From an uncultured Lachnospiraceae bacterium (GTDB lineage: Bacteria; Bacillota; Clostridia; Lachnospirales; Lachnospiraceae), in assembly GCA_946537305.1 (NCBI GenBank), contig CAMNFR010000018.1, forward strand, positions 1 to 41,246: DNA of 41,246 nucleotides, read 5' to 3'. Position 1 is the first letter of the stretch; the number at the start of each line of letters is the position of its first letter. Positions 25,681-34,794 of the stretch are shown piece after piece. A model generated the notes under the pieces. The model worked only from the letters and a program-made list of their open reading frames with translations, was not told the origin of the DNA and did not search any database. Both the position numbers and the translations under genes were made by a program.

Positions 25681-26832
25681 TTGATACAGAAAAAAGATCT
25701 GGCAATTTATGTACATATCCCTTTTTGTATCCGCAAGTGCTATTACTGCGATTTTGCCTCCTTTGTGGCGCCCAGACAGACACAGGCGCTGTACATGCAG
25801 TCCCTGCAGGAGGAGCTGAAAAGCTACACGCCGCTGGGAAACCATTATATCGTGCGCAGCATTTACTTTGGGGGAGGAACGCCTTCTGTACTGGAGCCCA
25901 TCTATCTGATGCGCGTCCTGCTGGATATCCGGGATCATTTCCTGGTGGCAAAGGACGTGGAGATCACCGTGGAGTGCAATCCCGGTACGCTTTCGGAATC
26001 CAAGCTGCAGGAATACAAGGCGCTGGGCATCAACCGGCTTTCCATCGGTCTGCAGTCTGCCAACGACGCGGAGCTGAAGCTGTTGGGGCGCATTCATACC
26101 TGGTCCGTATTCCGGTCCAATTATGCGCTGGCCCGTCGGCTGGGTTTCAATAATATCAACATAGATCTGATGCAGTCCCTGCCGCACCAGACGGTGGAAG
26201 GGTGGATGGACACCCTGCAGAAGGTGACGGAGCTTTCACCGGAGCATATCTCCGCCTATTCACTGACCATTGAGCCGGGGACACCTTTCTATAACACCTA
26301 CGGCAGTCCGGAGGGGCAGAAGGAACTGCCCTCTGAAGAGGAAGACCGGGAGATGTATCACCGCACCAGGGATTTTCTGCACACCAGGGGGTATGAGCGG
26401 TATGAGATCTCCAACTACGCAAAGGAAGGGTATGAGAGCCGCCACAATATTACCTATTGGGTGGGCGGCGATTACCTGGGGCTCGGGCTGAACGCGGCTT
26501 CTTATATGGATGGCCGCCGGTTCACCAACCCGAAGGACCTGCAGGAATACCGCGATACCGCCAGAGGTGCCTACGCGCGCTGCAAGGCGGCGGAGCCTCT
26601 GACGGAAAAAGCCCGCATGGAAGAGTTCATGTTCCTGGGACTTCGGATGATGCAGGGCGTCTCGGAGATGGAATTCAGGAATCGATTCCGCAAGACCATC
26701 GCCGATGTATACGGGGATATCCCCACAAAGCTGATGGCCGAGGGGTTATTAAAGCGAGAGAAAGGTCGTCTGAAGCTGACAGAGCGCGGCATCGATGTCA
26801 GCAACGGTGTAATGGCCGAATTTATTCTTTAA
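25681..26832 (+). CDS. hemW: radical SAM protein HemW (heme chaperone, HemN-like)
   Basis: This encodes a 383-residue radical SAM protein. The [4Fe-4S] motif CxxxCxxC is at C16, C20 and C23 (CIRKCYYCDF), followed by GGGTPS, and the C-terminal HemN-like domain is present. Such proteins are often labelled oxygen-independent coproporphyrinogen oxidase, but HemW lacks the extra N-terminal segment of true HemN and is thought to deliver heme. The start is TTG at 25681 with a GGGGAGGGGAAGG stretch upstream. Fifteen nt separate its stop from the sigma-like gene. Confidence 0.93.
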   Translation: MIQKKDLAIYVHIPFCIRKCYYCDFASFVAPRQTQALYMQSLQEELKSYTPLGNHYIVRSIYFGGGTPSVLEPIYLMRVLLDIRDHFLVAKDVEITVECNPGTLSESKLQEYKALGINRLSIGLQSANDAELKLLGRIHTWSVFRSNYALARRLGFNNINIDLMQSLPHQTVEGWMDTLQKVTELSPEHISAYSLTIEPGTPFYNTYGSPEGQKELPSEEEDREMYHRTRDFLHTRGYERYEISNYAKEGYESRHNITYWVGGDYLGLGLNAASYMDGRRFTNPKDLQEYRDTARGAYARCKAAEPLTEKARMEEFMFLGLRMMQGVSEMEFRNRFRKTIADVYGDIPTKLMAEGLLKREKGRLKLTERGIDVSNGVMAEFIL

Positions 26833-26847
26833 CACAGGAGTTTTTTC

Positions 26848-27636
26848 ATGCTGGATAAAGAGCAGTTCCGCGAGGGCCTGGCGCAGATGCGCCGCCTGGC
26901 GGAAGGGAAATATAATCATTTGACGATCTCCGATATCCTGACCTGCTTCCCGGGGCGGAAGCTGACCCGGAAGGAGATCGCGCTCATCTACCAATATGCG
27001 GAAGAGGAGCACATTGTTATAGAAGATTACCGCCCGCATGATACGCGGAGCGTCTCCCTGGGGCCGAAAAAGCTTACCGGGGAAGAGAAGGCGTACTTTA
27101 AAATGTATCTGTCGGAGCTGAAGGGCATTCCGGCCTGTTCTCCGGAGGAGACCGAGATGCTCCTGATGCGCCTGGCGGACGGGGATGATTCCGTGACGAA
27201 CCGCCTGGTGGAGGGACACCTGCAGCTGGTGCTGGAGACCGCAAAGGAGCACGCCGGCAACGGAGTCCCTATCGGGGATCTGGTGCAGGAGGGCAATATG
27301 GCCCTGATGCTGGCGGCTTCCGAGCTGGCATCGGGAAGCCGCATGGTTCTGGCGGGGGGCTGGCAGGATTATCTGCTGCCGCGCCTGCATACGGCCATGA
27401 AGGCCGTGATCTCTGAACAGAGCGGTCATGACAGAGCCGGGGAGCGGCTGGCGCAGGAGACCAACCGGCTGCTTGCCGCGGTCATCGATCTGGAGGAAGA
27501 ACTGGGGCGGGAGGCGACCTTGGCCGAGCTTTCGGAAAAGGTGCAGCTCCCGGAGGATAAAGTCAAGGAACTGGTAAAAATATCACTGGATGCAGCCGCG
27601 TGGGGAGACCGGGCGGAAGAAAAGAAGGAATCTTAA
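26848..27636 (+). CDS. degenerate sigma-70-like protein lacking region 4
   Basis: This encodes a 262-residue cytoplasmic protein. Residues ~20-58 resemble sigma region 1.1. Residues ~84-155 match regions 1.2-2.2 (YLSELKGIPACSPEETEMLL, then RLVEGHLQLVLETAKEHAGN and GDLVQEGNMALM). The 2.3-2.4 stretch that melts and reads the -10 is diverged, with the usual FSTYATWWIRQAI absent. Residues ~205-245 resemble region 3 (NRLLAAVIDLEEELGREATL). Region 4 is absent. It keeps the core-polymerase contact part but lacks promoter-reading parts, so it may be a regulator of polymerase rather than a sigma factor. AGGAG precedes the ATG. Confidence 0.8.
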   Translation: MLDKEQFREGLAQMRRLAEGKYNHLTISDILTCFPGRKLTRKEIALIYQYAEEEHIVIEDYRPHDTRSVSLGPKKLTGEEKAYFKMYLSELKGIPACSPEETEMLLMRLADGDDSVTNRLVEGHLQLVLETAKEHAGNGVPIGDLVQEGNMALMLAASELASGSRMVLAGGWQDYLLPRLHTAMKAVISEQSGHDRAGERLAQETNRLLAAVIDLEEELGREATLAELSEKVQLPEDKVKELVKISLDAAAWGDRAEEKKES

Positions 27637-27668
27637 GCTTTCGGCTTCGAGCCGGGAAAGAGGTAAGG

Positions 27669-30600
27669 ATGAGCGTAAGAAGAATCTATGTGGAAAAGAA
27701 ACCGGAATATGCCGTGGCAGCCCGCGGACTGGCCGACGAGATCCGGGGTTTCCTGGGTATTGAGAACGTCACCCGCGTACGTGTGCTGATCCGCTATGAC
27801 ATTGAAAATGTCAGCGATGCCACCTATGAGCAGGCCAAGGACCTGATCTTTTCGGAGCCGCCGGTGGACGTGCTCTACGAGGGGACCTTCCCCCGCGCGG
27901 AAGGTGCACGGGTATTTTCCGTGGAATATCTGCCGGGACAGTATGACCAGCGGGCGGATTCCGCAGAGCAGTGCGTAAAACTGCTGCACGAAGAGGAGGA
28001 GCCCATCATCCGCTCCGCCACCACCTATGTAATTGAAGGAAACATTACGGAGGAAGAATGGAAGCGCATTCAGTCCCTGACCGTGAACCCCGTGGATTCC
28101 CGCCTGTCGGACGGCGATGTGCCGGAAACCCTGGTGCAGGAATTTCCGGAGCCGGACGATGTAGCTGTTTTCACAGGTTTCTGCACGATGGAAGAGGCGC
28201 CGCTGCGCGAGCTGTACGATTCCCTGAACCTGGCCATGACCTTTGCGGATTTCCGTTTTATCCAGGAATATTTCCGGGATGAAGAAAAGAGAGATCCTAC
28301 CGTAACGGAGATCCGTGTGCTGGATACCTATTGGTCCGACCACTGCCGTCATACCACCTTCCAGACCGAACTGACGGATATCTCCTTTGGCGAGGGTGAG
28401 TATAAGGAAGAAATCGAGGGTACCTACCGCGAGTATCTGGCGGACCGCGCCGAGGTCTACGGCGACCGGAAGGATAAATATGTCTGCCTGATGGATCTGG
28501 CGCTGCTGGCCGTCAAAAAACTGAAAAAGGAAGGGAAGCTGACCGATCAGGAGGAGACGGATGAGATCAACGCCTGCTCTATTGTGGTGCCGATCGAAGT
28601 GGACGGCGAGACAGAAGAATGGCTGATCAACTTTAAGAACGAGACCCACAACCATCCCACCGAGATCGAACCTTTCGGTGGTGCGGCTACCTGCCTTGGC
28701 GGCGCCATCCGCGATCCGCTGTCCGGACGTACCTATGTATATCAGGCCATGCGCGTGACCGGCGCGGGCGATCCCACCACGCCGGTGGAAAAGACACTGC
28801 CTGGCAAGCTGCCGCAGCGCAAGATCGTGACGGACGCAGCGGCCGGCTACAGTTCCTACGGTAACCAGATCGGTCTGGCCACGGGTTATGTGAAAGAAAT
28901 CTATCATCCGGATTATGTGGCAAAGCGCATGGAAGTCGGCGCGGTAATGGGCGCGGCGCCCAGAAAGAGCGTCATGCGTGAGACCTCTGATCCCGGAAAT
29001 ATTATTCTGCTGATCGGCGGACGCACCGGCAGAGACGGTATCGGCGGAGCGACAGGTTCCTCCAAGTCTCACAATTCCAGCTCTCTGACCACCTGCGGCG
29101 CAGAGGTGCAGAAGGGTAATGCGCCGACTGAGCGCAAGATCCAGCGTCTGTTCCGCCGGCCGGAGGTCAGCCGTCTGATCCGCAAGTGCAACGATTTCGG
29201 CGCGGGCGGCGTGTCCGTAGCTATCGGTGAACTGGCGGACGGCCTGCGCATCGACCTGAACATGGTCCCCAAGAAGTACGCCGGCCTGGACGGCACGGAA
29301 ATTGCTATTTCCGAGTCCCAGGAGCGTATGGCTGTGGTCATCGATCCTTCCGATCTGAAGGAAATGATGGATTACGTGGCCGAAGAGAACCTGGAGGCCG
29401 TGGTGGTCGCCGAGGTCATGGAAGAAAAGCGCCTGATCATGTACTGGAGAGATCAGGTGATCGTCAATATCAGCCGGGATTTCCTGAATACCAACGGCGC
29501 GCACCAGGAGACGGCACTTTCCGTGAAGATCCCGCAGGCGGCCGGAAGCCCGCTGGAGAAAGAGCCGGTGGCGGCGGAGCAGGTCGAAGAGAAGTGGAAG
29601 AACGTTCTGTCCGATCTGAATGTTTGCTCCCAGAAGGGCCTGGTGGAGCGCTTTGACTCCACGGTAGGCGCTGGCTCTGTCCTGATGCCCTATGGCGGCG
29701 TATATCAGCTGACCGAGACCCAGGCTATGGTGGCCAAGGTGCCGGTGCTGACTGGAAAGACGGACGCCGTGACCATGATGAGCTATGGCTTTGATCCCTA
29801 TCTTTCCAGCTGGAGCCCGTATCACGGCTCTCAGTATGCGGTGCTCTCCTCCGTGGCTAAGATCGTGGCGGCGGGCGGCGACTGGAAGAAGCTGCACTTT
29901 ACTTTCCAGGAATTCTTCCGCAAGCTGGGGAATGATCCGGAGCGCTGGGGCGAGCCTTTTGCCGCACTGCTGGGTGCTTACAAGGCGCAGACTGCCCTGG
30001 GCCTGGGCTCCATCGGCGGCAAGGACAGTATGTCCGGAAGCTTTAATGATATCGATGTGCCGCCCACACTGATCTCCTTTGCGGTGGACGTGGCCAAAGA
30101 ACAGAATATCATCACGCCCGAGCTGAAGAAGGCCGGCCACAAGCTGGTATACTTCCCGCTGTCCGTGAATGCTAAATATCTGCCCGATTACGATCAGGCT
30201 ATGGCCCTGTACGGTCATATTTTTGAAGATATCTGTGCGGGACGAATCGTCTCTGCTTATGCAGTGGAGCGTTTCGGTCTGGCAGAGGCGCTGGCCAAGA
30301 TGGCGTTCGGCAATAAGCTGGGCGTAAAGGTGGCGGCGGATTACCCGGCGGAAGAGTTCTTCGCGGCAGGCTGGGGCGGCATTGTGGCCGAGGTGCCGGA
30401 AGAGGAAATCCGGAATCTGGCTTCTACCGGCACGATCATCGGTGAAGTGACCGATTCCGCAGCCCTGGAGTACGGTTCCGCCTGCATCTCGCTGGAGGAG
30501 GCCATCCGCATCTGGAGCGCGCCGCTGGAGAAGGTATTCCCCAGCCATGCGGGCGAGCAGACGGACCCCGTGGAGAGCCCTCTGTACGATGCAAAGGATA

Positions 30601-31427
30601 TCTATATCTGCCACCACAAGCTGGCGCAGCCGAAGGTCTTTATCCCGACCTTCCCGGGCACCAACTGTGAGGTGGACAGCGCCCGCGCTATGGAGGCGGC
30701 CGGCGCGAAGGCCAGGGTGCTGGTAATGCGCAACCTGACAGCGTCCGATATCCGCGATTCCGTGGAAGCGTTCGCGAAGGAAATCAGCGAGGCGCAGATG
30801 ATCATGTTCCCTGGCGGATTTTCCGCGGGCGACGAGCCGGACGGCTCCGCCAAGTTCTTCGCCACAGCCTTCCGGAACGAGAAGATCAAGGAAGAGGTAG
30901 AGAAGCTCCTGAACGAGCGCGACGGTCTGGCCCTCGGTATCTGCAACGGCTTCCAGGCGCTCATCAAGCTGGGCCTGGTGCCCGCGGGACGCATTATTCG
31001 CCAGGAGGCGGACGCTCCGACCCTTACCTTTAATACCATCGGCCGTCACATTTCCCGCATGAACTATGTGAAGGTCGTTACCAACAAGAGCCCCTGGCTG
31101 AGAAAGGCCGAGCTTGGCGGCGTTTACACCAACCCCGCCTCCCACGGCGAGGGCCGCTTCGTGGCCAATGCCGAGTGGGTAAAGAAACTGTTCGAAAACG
31201 GACAGGTCGCCACCCAGTACTGCGATCCTCAGGGCAATGTCTCCATGGATGAACACTGGAACTCAAACGGCTCCGTAATGGCCATCGAAGGCATCACCAG
31301 CCCGGACGGCCGCGTCCTCGGTAAGATGCTGCACAACGAGCGCTTCGGACAGGGCCTGCAGAAAAACATCTACGGCAACCAGACCATGCAGCTCTTCGAA
31401 GCCGGCGTAGAATACTTTAGCGAATAA
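27669..31427 (+). CDS. purL: phosphoribosylformylglycinamidine synthase, single-chain
   Basis: This encodes a 1252-residue enzyme converting FGAR to FGAM with glutamine and ATP in purine synthesis. It fuses a PurS-like N-terminus, two AIRS-like halves (WSDHCRHTTF near residue 220; FNDIDVPPTLISFAVD near 790) and a C-terminal class I glutaminase domain from ~988 with catalytic C1092 (LGICNGFQ), H1159 and E1161 (SHGEGRF). Most Bacillota split this into PurS, PurQ and PurL; the long form is frequent in Lachnospiraceae. I start at the ATG at 27669 behind GAGGTAAGG. It follows the sigma-like gene by 32 nt. Confidence 0.96.
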   Translation: MSVRRIYVEKKPEYAVAARGLADEIRGFLGIENVTRVRVLIRYDIENVSDATYEQAKDLIFSEPPVDVLYEGTFPRAEGARVFSVEYLPGQYDQRADSAEQCVKLLHEEEEPIIRSATTYVIEGNITEEEWKRIQSLTVNPVDSRLSDGDVPETLVQEFPEPDDVAVFTGFCTMEEAPLRELYDSLNLAMTFADFRFIQEYFRDEEKRDPTVTEIRVLDTYWSDHCRHTTFQTELTDISFGEGEYKEEIEGTYREYLADRAEVYGDRKDKYVCLMDLALLAVKKLKKEGKLTDQEETDEINACSIVVPIEVDGETEEWLINFKNETHNHPTEIEPFGGAATCLGGAIRDPLSGRTYVYQAMRVTGAGDPTTPVEKTLPGKLPQRKIVTDAAAGYSSYGNQIGLATGYVKEIYHPDYVAKRMEVGAVMGAAPRKSVMRETSDPGNIILLIGGRTGRDGIGGATGSSKSHNSSSLTTCGAEVQKGNAPTERKIQRLFRRPEVSRLIRKCNDFGAGGVSVAIGELADGLRIDLNMVPKKYAGLDGTEIAISESQERMAVVIDPSDLKEMMDYVAEENLEAVVVAEVMEEKRLIMYWRDQVIVNISRDFLNTNGAHQETALSVKIPQAAGSPLEKEPVAAEQVEEKWKNVLSDLNVCSQKGLVERFDSTVGAGSVLMPYGGVYQLTETQAMVAKVPVLTGKTDAVTMMSYGFDPYLSSWSPYHGSQYAVLSSVAKIVAAGGDWKKLHFTFQEFFRKLGNDPERWGEPFAALLGAYKAQTALGLGSIGGKDSMSGSFNDIDVPPTLISFAVDVAKEQNIITPELKKAGHKLVYFPLSVNAKYLPDYDQAMALYGHIFEDICAGRIVSAYAVERFGLAEALAKMAFGNKLGVKVAADYPAEEFFAAGWGGIVAEVPEEEIRNLASTGTIIGEVTDSAALEYGSACISLEEAIRIWSAPLEKVFPSHAGEQTDPVESPLYDAKDIYICHHKLAQPKVFIPTFPGTNCEVDSARAMEAAGAKARVLVMRNLTASDIRDSVEAFAKEISEAQMIMFPGGFSAGDEPDGSAKFFATAFRNEKIKEEVEKLLNERDGLALGICNGFQALIKLGLVPAGRIIRQEADAPTLTFNTIGRHISRMNYVKVVTNKSPWLRKAELGGVYTNPASHGEGRFVANAEWVKKLFENGQVATQYCDPQGNVSMDEHWNSNGSVMAIEGITSPDGRVLGKMLHNERFGQGLQKNIYGNQTMQLFEAGVEYFSE

Positions 31428-31429
31428 GC

Positions 31430-31493
31430 CATCGGCAAGCAGCCGCGCTGACCGCCATGCTTGCATGGAGGGCAGTGCGGATATTTGCCGATG
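31430..31493. repeat. long interrupted hairpin after purL
   Basis: CATCGGCAA (31430-31438) pairs with TTGCCGATG (31485-31493). Inside, CCGCGCTG pairs with CAGTGCGG, and CCATGC with GCATGG around a TT loop. It starts 3 nt after the purL stop, so it probably protects or ends the transcript, though no T-run follows. Confidence 0.6.
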
Positions 31494-31565
31494 CAAACGG
31501 TGCTTGTGTGCTTGTGGTGCTCGTGTGCTTCTGGTGATTGGGCAAGAAGCAGTGCCTTAAGCTCG

Positions 31566-31788
31566 TTTACAACCCACAAAATTTCAGATTTTGAAATTTC
31601 CTGCGTCTCGGAGCGTGAAATGTGCAATAATCGAGATCGATCATTCATTTACAACCCATTTTAAGGGAAATGATCGGTTCGACGGAGTCAAAATGGGTTG
31701 TAAATAATCCGTGGGTACTTTGATTTGCCCAAATGCACGCGGAAACGGCTATATCATCAGAAATAGAAGTGTATTCTGGGTTGTAAAT
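31566..31788. repeat. four copies of TTTACAACCCA, two forming a perfect inverted repeat
   Basis: The 11-mer occurs at 31566 and 31648 on the plus strand and inverted near 31694 and 31777. The middle pair extends to a perfect 16-bp inverted repeat (31647-31662 with 31690-31705) around a 27-base loop. GATCATT before it can alternatively pair with AATGATC in the loop, so two exclusive folds are possible. No gene is supported between 31428 and 32008. Confidence 0.6.
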
Positions 31789-31870
31789 ATTCAGGGGAAC
31801 TTCGGTTTTGAACAAACCGTGATACAGGCGTTGGAAACCGGATAAACAAAGGCAGATTCCGGAGAAGATA

Positions 31871-31954
31871 AGCTGAGAAGCAGCCGCCGGAAACCGGATG
31901 ATGAGAAGCAGTCGCGGAAACCGGACGATGAGAAGCAGTCGCGGAAACCGGATG
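31871..31954. repeat. tandem 27-30 bp repeats
   Basis: Three consecutive units share TGAGAAGCAG..CGGAAACCGGA; the first is 30 bp and the next two are 27 bp and nearly identical. They lie upstream of the cupin gene. An open frame crosses them but has no ribosome site, so I treat them as non-coding. Confidence 0.7.
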
Positions 31955-32008
31955 ATGGAAATTAGATGCCGGAAGACCGAAAATAGAGGAAGGCAGGGAG
32001 ATCATATT

Positions 32009-32458
32009 ATGTACATGAATACCGAGGGTGAGAAGGGGAAGTATATCTTGCAGGAGCTGCATGATCCGAACATGGGCACGCCGGAATACCAGGCGATGTA
32101 CAAGAAGTTCTCAAAGCGCATCCTCTGGATCGATAATAATGTGGTCCCGGGTTCTTTTCAGATGAACACCGCCTGGTACCACGATATCCCGGAAAAGAAT
32201 CCTGTGTTCGAGGAGCATGTGCACGAATACGATGAGCTGATCGGCTTCTTCGGCAGCAATCCGGAGGACCCGTACGACCTTGGCGCGGAGCTGGAGGTGA
32301 CGATTGACGGGGAGACGCATATCCTTACCCGGACATCCCTGATCTTCTGTCCGGCCGGTATGAAGCACATGCCGTTAAAGTTCAACCGCATCGACCGCCC
32401 GATCTTCCACTTTTCCGTGGTGGTGGGGCCGGAATATAACGGTGCGGCCTATAAATAG
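32009..32458 (+). CDS. small cupin-like protein of unknown function
   Basis: This encodes a 149-residue soluble protein. The central EEHVHEYDELIGFFG and the later ILTRTSLIFCPAGMKHMPLKF look like the two conserved cupin motifs, with H-x-H and E as possible metal ligands and a further histidine in GMKHMP. No substrate can be named. AGGGAG lies 8 nt before the ATG at 32009; the upstream open frame runs through tandem repeats and is not used. The next gene starts 65 nt downstream in the same direction. Confidence 0.8.
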   Translation: MYMNTEGEKGKYILQELHDPNMGTPEYQAMYKKFSKRILWIDNNVVPGSFQMNTAWYHDIPEKNPVFEEHVHEYDELIGFFGSNPEDPYDLGAELEVTIDGETHILTRTSLIFCPAGMKHMPLKFNRIDRPIFHFSVVVGPEYNGAAYK

Positions 32459-32523
32459 GTCCTGAAACAGACCCGGCTGCAAGATCAGCTGTAAGAAAAG
32501 CCATAAGAGGTGTCAGTAACAGA

Positions 32524-33996
32524 ATGCCAAAAGTGGTAGTGATCGGCGGCGGAGCCGCCGGTATGATGGCAGCCATATCCGCCGCCGAACGCGGAGCGGA
32601 GGTAGTGCTGCTGGAGAAGAATGAAAAGCTGGGGAAGAAGCTTTACATCACCGGCAAGGGGCGCTGCAATGTGACCAACGCCTGTGACCGGGAGGACTTC
32701 TTTTCCCATGTGGTCACAAATCCCCGGTTCATGTATTCGGCTTACAGCCAGTGGAGTAACTGGGATATGATGGACTATCTGGAGAGCCTGGGGCTGCCGC
32801 TGAAGACTGAGCGGGGGAACCGGGTTTTTCCGGTATCTGATAAATCCTCCGATGTAATACGGACACTGGCAAAAGCGCTGGAGCGCGCTGGGGTGCAGGT
32901 GTTTCTGAATACGGCAGTGCGTGAACTCCTGATAGAAAAAGATACCGTGCAGTCCGAAAATGCAGAGCGCTCATCTGAAAATGCAGAGCGCATATCCGAA
33001 AAAGCAGAGCGCATATCCGAAAAAGCAGAGCGCTCATCTGAAAATGCAGAGCTCGCATCAGGAAAGAAAGCCGGAGCGTCCGCGCGGTGTACGGGCGTAC
33101 GTCTGGCGTCCGGCGAGGAGATCCCGGCGGATGCCGTAATCGTGGCGACCGGCGGCATTTCCTATCCCTCCACCGGCTCTACGGGAGACGGATATCTGTG
33201 GGCAGAGGAAGCCGGCCACACCGTCTCGGACCGCTTCCCGGCGTTGGTGCCCTTTGACGCACTGCTGCCGGACGGACATCCTTGCAAGGAACTGCAGGGG
33301 CTGACGTTGAAGAATGTCGGCATGCAGGTCTTTTGCGGAGGGAAACGACTTGCCGAGGATTTCGGGGAGCTTTTGTTCACGCATTTCGGCGTCAGCGGGC
33401 CGCTGGTGCTCTCCGCCGCAAGCGTGGTCACGGCAGCGATCAATGCACCAAATCCGAAAGGGGCAGAAAAAGGAACCGAAGGACAGGCGAAAAACAGCGG
33501 AGGAGCTGCAAAGAACAGCGCCTGGCGCATGGTCCTGGACCTGAAGCCGGCCCTTTCCGAGGAGCAGCTGGACCGCCGCATCCTGCGGGAACTGGAGGGC
33601 GGCGCCAACAAACAAATGAAGAATGTGCTGGGAAGCTTGTTCCCCGCGAAGCTGGTCCCGGTCATGTTGCGGCTTTCCGGGATCCCGGGGGAGCTGTGCG
33701 GGCGGGAAGTGACCCGTCAGCAGCGGCAGCAGCTGCTGACCATGACCAAAAGCTTTCCGGTAAAATTGCTGGGGACCCGCAGTTTTGCGGAGGCCATCAT
33801 CACCCAAGGCGGCATATCCGTGCGGGAGGTGAACCCGAAGACCATGGAATCCAAACGGACGTCTGGCCTGTACTTTGCCGGAGAAGTCTTGGATGTAGAC
33901 GCCTTCACCGGCGGGTATAATCTGCAGATCGCCTGGTCGACCGGGCGGGCCGCCGGGCTGGCGGCGGCAGAAGCGGCAGCTTCCATCAGTGAATGA
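32524..33996 (+). CDS. HI0933/YhiN-family FAD-dependent oxidoreductase
   Basis: This encodes a 490-residue flavoprotein. The N-terminal dinucleotide motif VVVIGGGAAGMMAAISAAE, the family mark KKLYITGKGRCNVTN, VIVATGGISYPSTGSTGDGY, and the C-terminal LYFAGEVLDVDAFTGGYNLQ are all present. A BaiN label is sometimes given to such proteins, but the reaction is not established. Two insertions stand out: five 7-residue repeats of SENAERS/SEKAERI type (144-178, five 21-bp units at 32953-33057), and a Gly/Lys-rich loop near 320-335. Both should sit in surface loops. An AAGAGGTG lies rather far (about 12 nt) from the ATG. Confidence 0.9.
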   Translation: MPKVVVIGGGAAGMMAAISAAERGAEVVLLEKNEKLGKKLYITGKGRCNVTNACDREDFFSHVVTNPRFMYSAYSQWSNWDMMDYLESLGLPLKTERGNRVFPVSDKSSDVIRTLAKALERAGVQVFLNTAVRELLIEKDTVQSENAERSSENAERISEKAERISEKAERSSENAELASGKKAGASARCTGVRLASGEEIPADAVIVATGGISYPSTGSTGDGYLWAEEAGHTVSDRFPALVPFDALLPDGHPCKELQGLTLKNVGMQVFCGGKRLAEDFGELLFTHFGVSGPLVLSAASVVTAAINAPNPKGAEKGTEGQAKNSGGAAKNSAWRMVLDLKPALSEEQLDRRILRELEGGANKQMKNVLGSLFPAKLVPVMLRLSGIPGELCGREVTRQQRQQLLTMTKSFPVKLLGTRSFAEAIITQGGISVREVNPKTMESKRTSGLYFAGEVLDVDAFTGGYNLQIAWSTGRAAGLAAAEAAASISE

Positions 33997-34041
33997 TACA
34001 GCCTTCGAAATGGGTACATACAATAAAATAGTATCAGTACA

Positions 34042-34047
34042 TATAAT
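34042..34047 (+). promoter_or_regulatory. possible -10 of a cmk promoter
   Basis: A perfect TATAAT lies 51 nt before cmk in an AT-rich gap, but the expected -35 position holds only TACAAT, so the promoter is tentative. Confidence 0.3.
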
Positions 34048-34097
34048 AGAATTATTACAGCGATTTACCATACATTCATGGAGAAAGGAATACGAAC

Positions 34098-34766
34098 ATG
34101 AACAAGAACATTGCCATCGACGGGCCGGCCGGAGCCGGTAAGAGCACCATTGCCAAACGAGTAGCGAAGGAGAAGCAGCTGATTTATGTGGATACCGGCG
34201 CCATGTACCGCGCCATGGGAATCTATTTTTCCCGTTTGGGAATTGATCCGTCTGATGCGGCGGCGATTGCGGAAAATGTAGGAGGCGCCGATATTTCCAT
34301 CGATTATGAAGATGGCGCCCAGCAGGTAATCCTGAATGGGGAGAATGTCACGGGGCTTCTCCGCACGGAGGAAGCCGGAAATATGGCCTCGAAGGTATCT
34401 TCCCATGGACCTGTTCGGGAAAAGATGGTAGAACTGCAGCAGAAGCTGGGCCGGGAGAAGGCCGTGGTGATGGATGGCCGGGATATCGGTACCGTGGTGC
34501 TGCCGGATGCGCTGCTGAAGATCTATCTGACGGCCAGCGTAGAGGTGCGCGCCGGACGCCGCTACAAGGAACTTGTGGAAAAAGGCGAGGCCTGTGATCT
34601 GGAAGAGATCAAGAAGGATATTGCCGCCCGCGATCATGCGGATATGACGCGTGAGATCAGCCCGCTGCGCCAGGCGGAGGATGCGGTTCTGGTGGATTCC
34701 TCCGATATGAACATTGAGGAAGTGGTAGAGACCATTATCGGTCTGTACGAGGAGGCACAGCTGTAG
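34098..34766 (+). CDS. cmk: cytidylate kinase
   Basis: This encodes a 222-residue enzyme that phosphorylates CMP and dCMP with ATP. The P-loop GPAGAGKS (9-16), the CMP-binding DTGAMYRA, and DGRDIGTVVLPDA followed by the lid segment R-DHADMTREISPL identify it. Length matches the family (~220). GAAAGGA precedes the ATG. It is followed at 28 nt by ispH; the order flavoprotein, cmk, ispH, rpsA is common in Clostridia. Confidence 0.96.
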   Translation: MNKNIAIDGPAGAGKSTIAKRVAKEKQLIYVDTGAMYRAMGIYFSRLGIDPSDAAAIAENVGGADISIDYEDGAQQVILNGENVTGLLRTEEAGNMASKVSSHGPVREKMVELQQKLGREKAVVMDGRDIGTVVLPDALLKIYLTASVEVRAGRRYKELVEKGEACDLEEIKKDIAARDHADMTREISPLRQAEDAVLVDSSDMNIEEVVETIIGLYEEAQL

Positions 34767-34794
34767 TCTGCCCTCGGGAAAGGGGAAATGGATC

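Noticed and set aside
27633..31256. 1207-codon open frame antisense to purL
   Set aside because: Its length comes from GC-rich codon structure of purL; there is no ribosome site and no recognisable domain, while purL on the other strand is certain.
31370..31664. Short frames on both strands after purL
   Set aside because: No ribosome sites and low-complexity translations caused by repeats; they overlap the hairpin and the TTTACAACCCA repeats.
32953..33057. Regular repeats resembling a small CRISPR array
   Set aside because: The 21-bp units are directly contiguous without spacers and keep the flavoprotein frame open.
34788..34794. ATG just before the ispH GTG as the start
   Set aside because: It is out of frame with the IspH coding sequence.
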